From positions 2,046,001-2,110,000 of the forward strand of contig NC_008571.1 of NCBI RefSeq assembly GCF_000060345.1: 64,000 nucleotides of DNA, written 5' to 3'. Made by a program: the position numbers and the translations under genes. The notes under the pieces were generated by a model. That model worked only from the letters and a program-made list of their open reading frames with translations. It was not told where the DNA came from and ran no database searches. Shown here piece after piece: positions 62,749 through 64,000 of this stretch. The DNA is from Christiangramia forsetii KT0803. GTDB lineage: Bacteria; Bacteroidota; Bacteroidia; Flavobacteriales; Flavobacteriaceae. Position 1 is the first letter of the stretch; every line of letters starts with the position of its first letter.

Positions 62749-63720
62749 TTATTTCCCTATACTGGAATCTCCTGCACAGTCCATGATGAGTTCTTTTTCT
62801 TCACCCGATATCAAATTATCTTTTTTCCACTGGTTTATAAGTTCGGTAACAGCTTTTACAAAATCGCCGTGGTTCTCTACCCCAACTTCAAGAGCTAAAA
62901 TAGCATCTTCCATCTTTGTCCCATCCAGAAGAGTTTGATTCGGTACTCCTGTATCGCAACCTGTGATCACAATATTATCGCAGTGACCTTTCACAGTAAC
63001 CAAGGAATAATCTAAAGCCACTTCTTCTCCATTTTCTTTCACAGAAATATTAATTAAGCCATCATTTGCAAATGAAGCGGATTCACCTACAAATTTAAAA
63101 GTTTGAATAATTGGATACTGGCATCTGGAAATTCCATTTTGAACAAAATTCATCTCTTCTCCATCAATTTCTATAGTTATAGTTTGAACATCATCATTAA
63201 AATATTCTCTAATTCCAATTGTAACTTCCTCGGCTACAAAAGCAGAACAGAAGAGAGGGTCTGCTCTAAAATCATGTACCCAAGTCTTCTCCAAATCTAC
63301 AGATCCCCGTATTAATCGGTCAAAATTACCCACGTTATCCTCTGGAGTACTCAGATTATAATATTTACATGGAGGTCCCGCTGTTCCACCATAACCAAAA
63401 TTATCTCTATCTCCTACGAGGCTGGTAATGGTTGCTGAAATTTTATTCAAATCACTGTCTATAGCTTCTATTTTTTCTAAAGAGAATATCTGGAATGGCT
63501 GGTCGTAATAGTAATACCCATCGATTGATCCATTCTTATCAAAATGTGGAAGAATTTCAACTAATATATTTGGATCTTCGGGTAATTGCGGGTTTTTAAG
63601 ATAAATTCCTTCCAACTCATCTGTTACACTATCATCCCTAATTTCATCCTGAGTACAACTCAAAATAAATATAATACTGATGAGCATAAAAATTTTGGTG
63701 TAAAAATTAAATTTTTTCAT
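62749..63720 (-). CDS. hypothetical lipoprotein
   Basis: I do not recognise this protein. The ATG at 63720 gives a clean lipoprotein signal (basic 'MKKFNFYTK', hydrophobic core, lipobox 'FILSC'); the longer frame to 63738 adds six residues ahead of it and is less likely. The mature part is acidic, has several cysteines ('GPPCKYYN', 'DPLFCSAF', 'ISRCQYP', 'GHCDNIVITGCD', 'MDCAG') and beta-rich segments. The cysteines may form disulfides in an exported domain. A stand-alone transcription unit with its own strong terminator. Confidence 0.75.
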   Translation of the reverse strand: MKKFNFYTKIFMLISIIFILSCTQDEIRDDSVTDELEGIYLKNPQLPEDPNILVEILPHFDKNGSIDGYYYYDQPFQIFSLEKIEAIDSDLNKISATITSLVGDRDNFGYGGTAGPPCKYYNLSTPEDNVGNFDRLIRGSVDLEKTWVHDFRADPLFCSAFVAEEVTIGIREYFNDDVQTITIEIDGEEMNFVQNGISRCQYPIIQTFKFVGESASFANDGLINISVKENGEEVALDYSLVTVKGHCDNIVITGCDTGVPNQTLLDGTKMEDAILALEVGVENHGDFVKAVTELINQWKKDNLISGEEKELIMDCAGDSSIGK

Positions 63721-63738
63721 AATAAAATCTATTAACAT

Positions 63739-64000
63739 GAATGCCTACTCTCCCCTGTTTTCGGCTAACCAGAGACTGAATTTCAGCCATTAAATATGTA
63801 TTAGACATAACATATAAATAGCCTGGTATTTGATTTACTTGAATCTTTAAACCGCAAAATGGTATAAGAAATAGCTAAGTATAACAAATGCCCTGACCAG
63901 AATAAAACTGGTTAAAATAAAATAGTTATAGATTTATGAGCAGAAATTAATAATTGGATCAAACTTATCCATAATTAATTACAATATAAAGATAGAATTA
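63739..64000. other. non-coding end of the window
   Basis: No gene or clear structure seen in the last 262 bases; it probably contains the promoter of the lipoprotein gene. Confidence 0.4.

Overview
The window looks like a chromosomal segment of a marine-type member of the Bacteroidetes, family Flavobacteriaceae (Gramella/Christiangramia-like). The base composition is AT-rich, most genes lack strong Shine-Dalgarno sequences, several putative promoters fit the Bacteroidetes -7 consensus TAnnTTTG, and the protein families (S10 and M61 peptidases, PUA-less ProB, ThrA fusion, ATPase-less PAS kinase, GTG/TTG starts) are typical of that group. The assignment is inference from content; no 16S or tRNA gene was seen.

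Layout. 1-7.4 kb: the end of an AsmA-like gene, a CDGSH iron-sulfur protein, a pair of small membrane proteins that resemble each other, and a TesA-type SGNH esterase divergent from a YbbA/YbbP-like ABC exporter. 7.5-14 kb: an AraC regulator, an M3 peptidase, WrbA, an RluE-type pseudouridine synthase and gamma-glutamyltranspeptidase. 14.2-21.2 kb: a four-gene minus-strand light-sensing cluster (CheB-CheR-PAS-kinase hybrid, bacteriophytochrome kinase, response regulator, heme oxygenase). 21.8-24.7 kb: the proline operon proC-proB-proA. 24.8-32 kb: M61 peptidase, Kef-type antiporter, UbiB-family kinase, S10 peptidase. 32.2-37.0 kb: the threonine operon thrA-thrB-thrC, preceded by a short unannotated GTG-initiated leader peptide rich in Ile and Thr with its own promoter. 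37.3-45.3 kb: DMT exporter, J-domain/KTSC protein, amine oxidase, MoxR/VWA pair, PAP2 phosphatase, endonuclease/exonuclease/phosphatase-fold protein. 45.3-49 kb: a response regulator and a giant PAS protein with a histidine-containing domain but no ATPase domain. 49.1-60 kb: a surface-polysaccharide locus (Wzi, CpsB-like phosphatase, Wzc-like BY-kinase, Wza-like export protein, and a PglF/PglE/PglD/PglC-like bacillosamine-type pathway plus one glycosyltransferase). 60.1-62.4 kb: an intact IS3-family element with a 3-bp target duplication, then a HigB/HigA toxin-antitoxin pair whose antitoxin stop codon runs into a long attC-like inverted repeat. 62.7-64 kb: one unknown lipoprotein.

How the parts work together. 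The heme oxygenase makes biliverdin for the phytochrome two genes upstream, and the response regulator between them is the probable phosphoacceptor. Proline and threonine pathways each form compact operons; the threonine one appears to be controlled by ribosome stalling on the leader. The polysaccharide genes cover sugar-nucleotide synthesis, lipid-linked initiation and export with a tyrosine-phosphorylation switch, but no flippase or polymerase is visible; the mobile IS and toxin-antitoxin cassette lie immediately next to the first gene of that operon.
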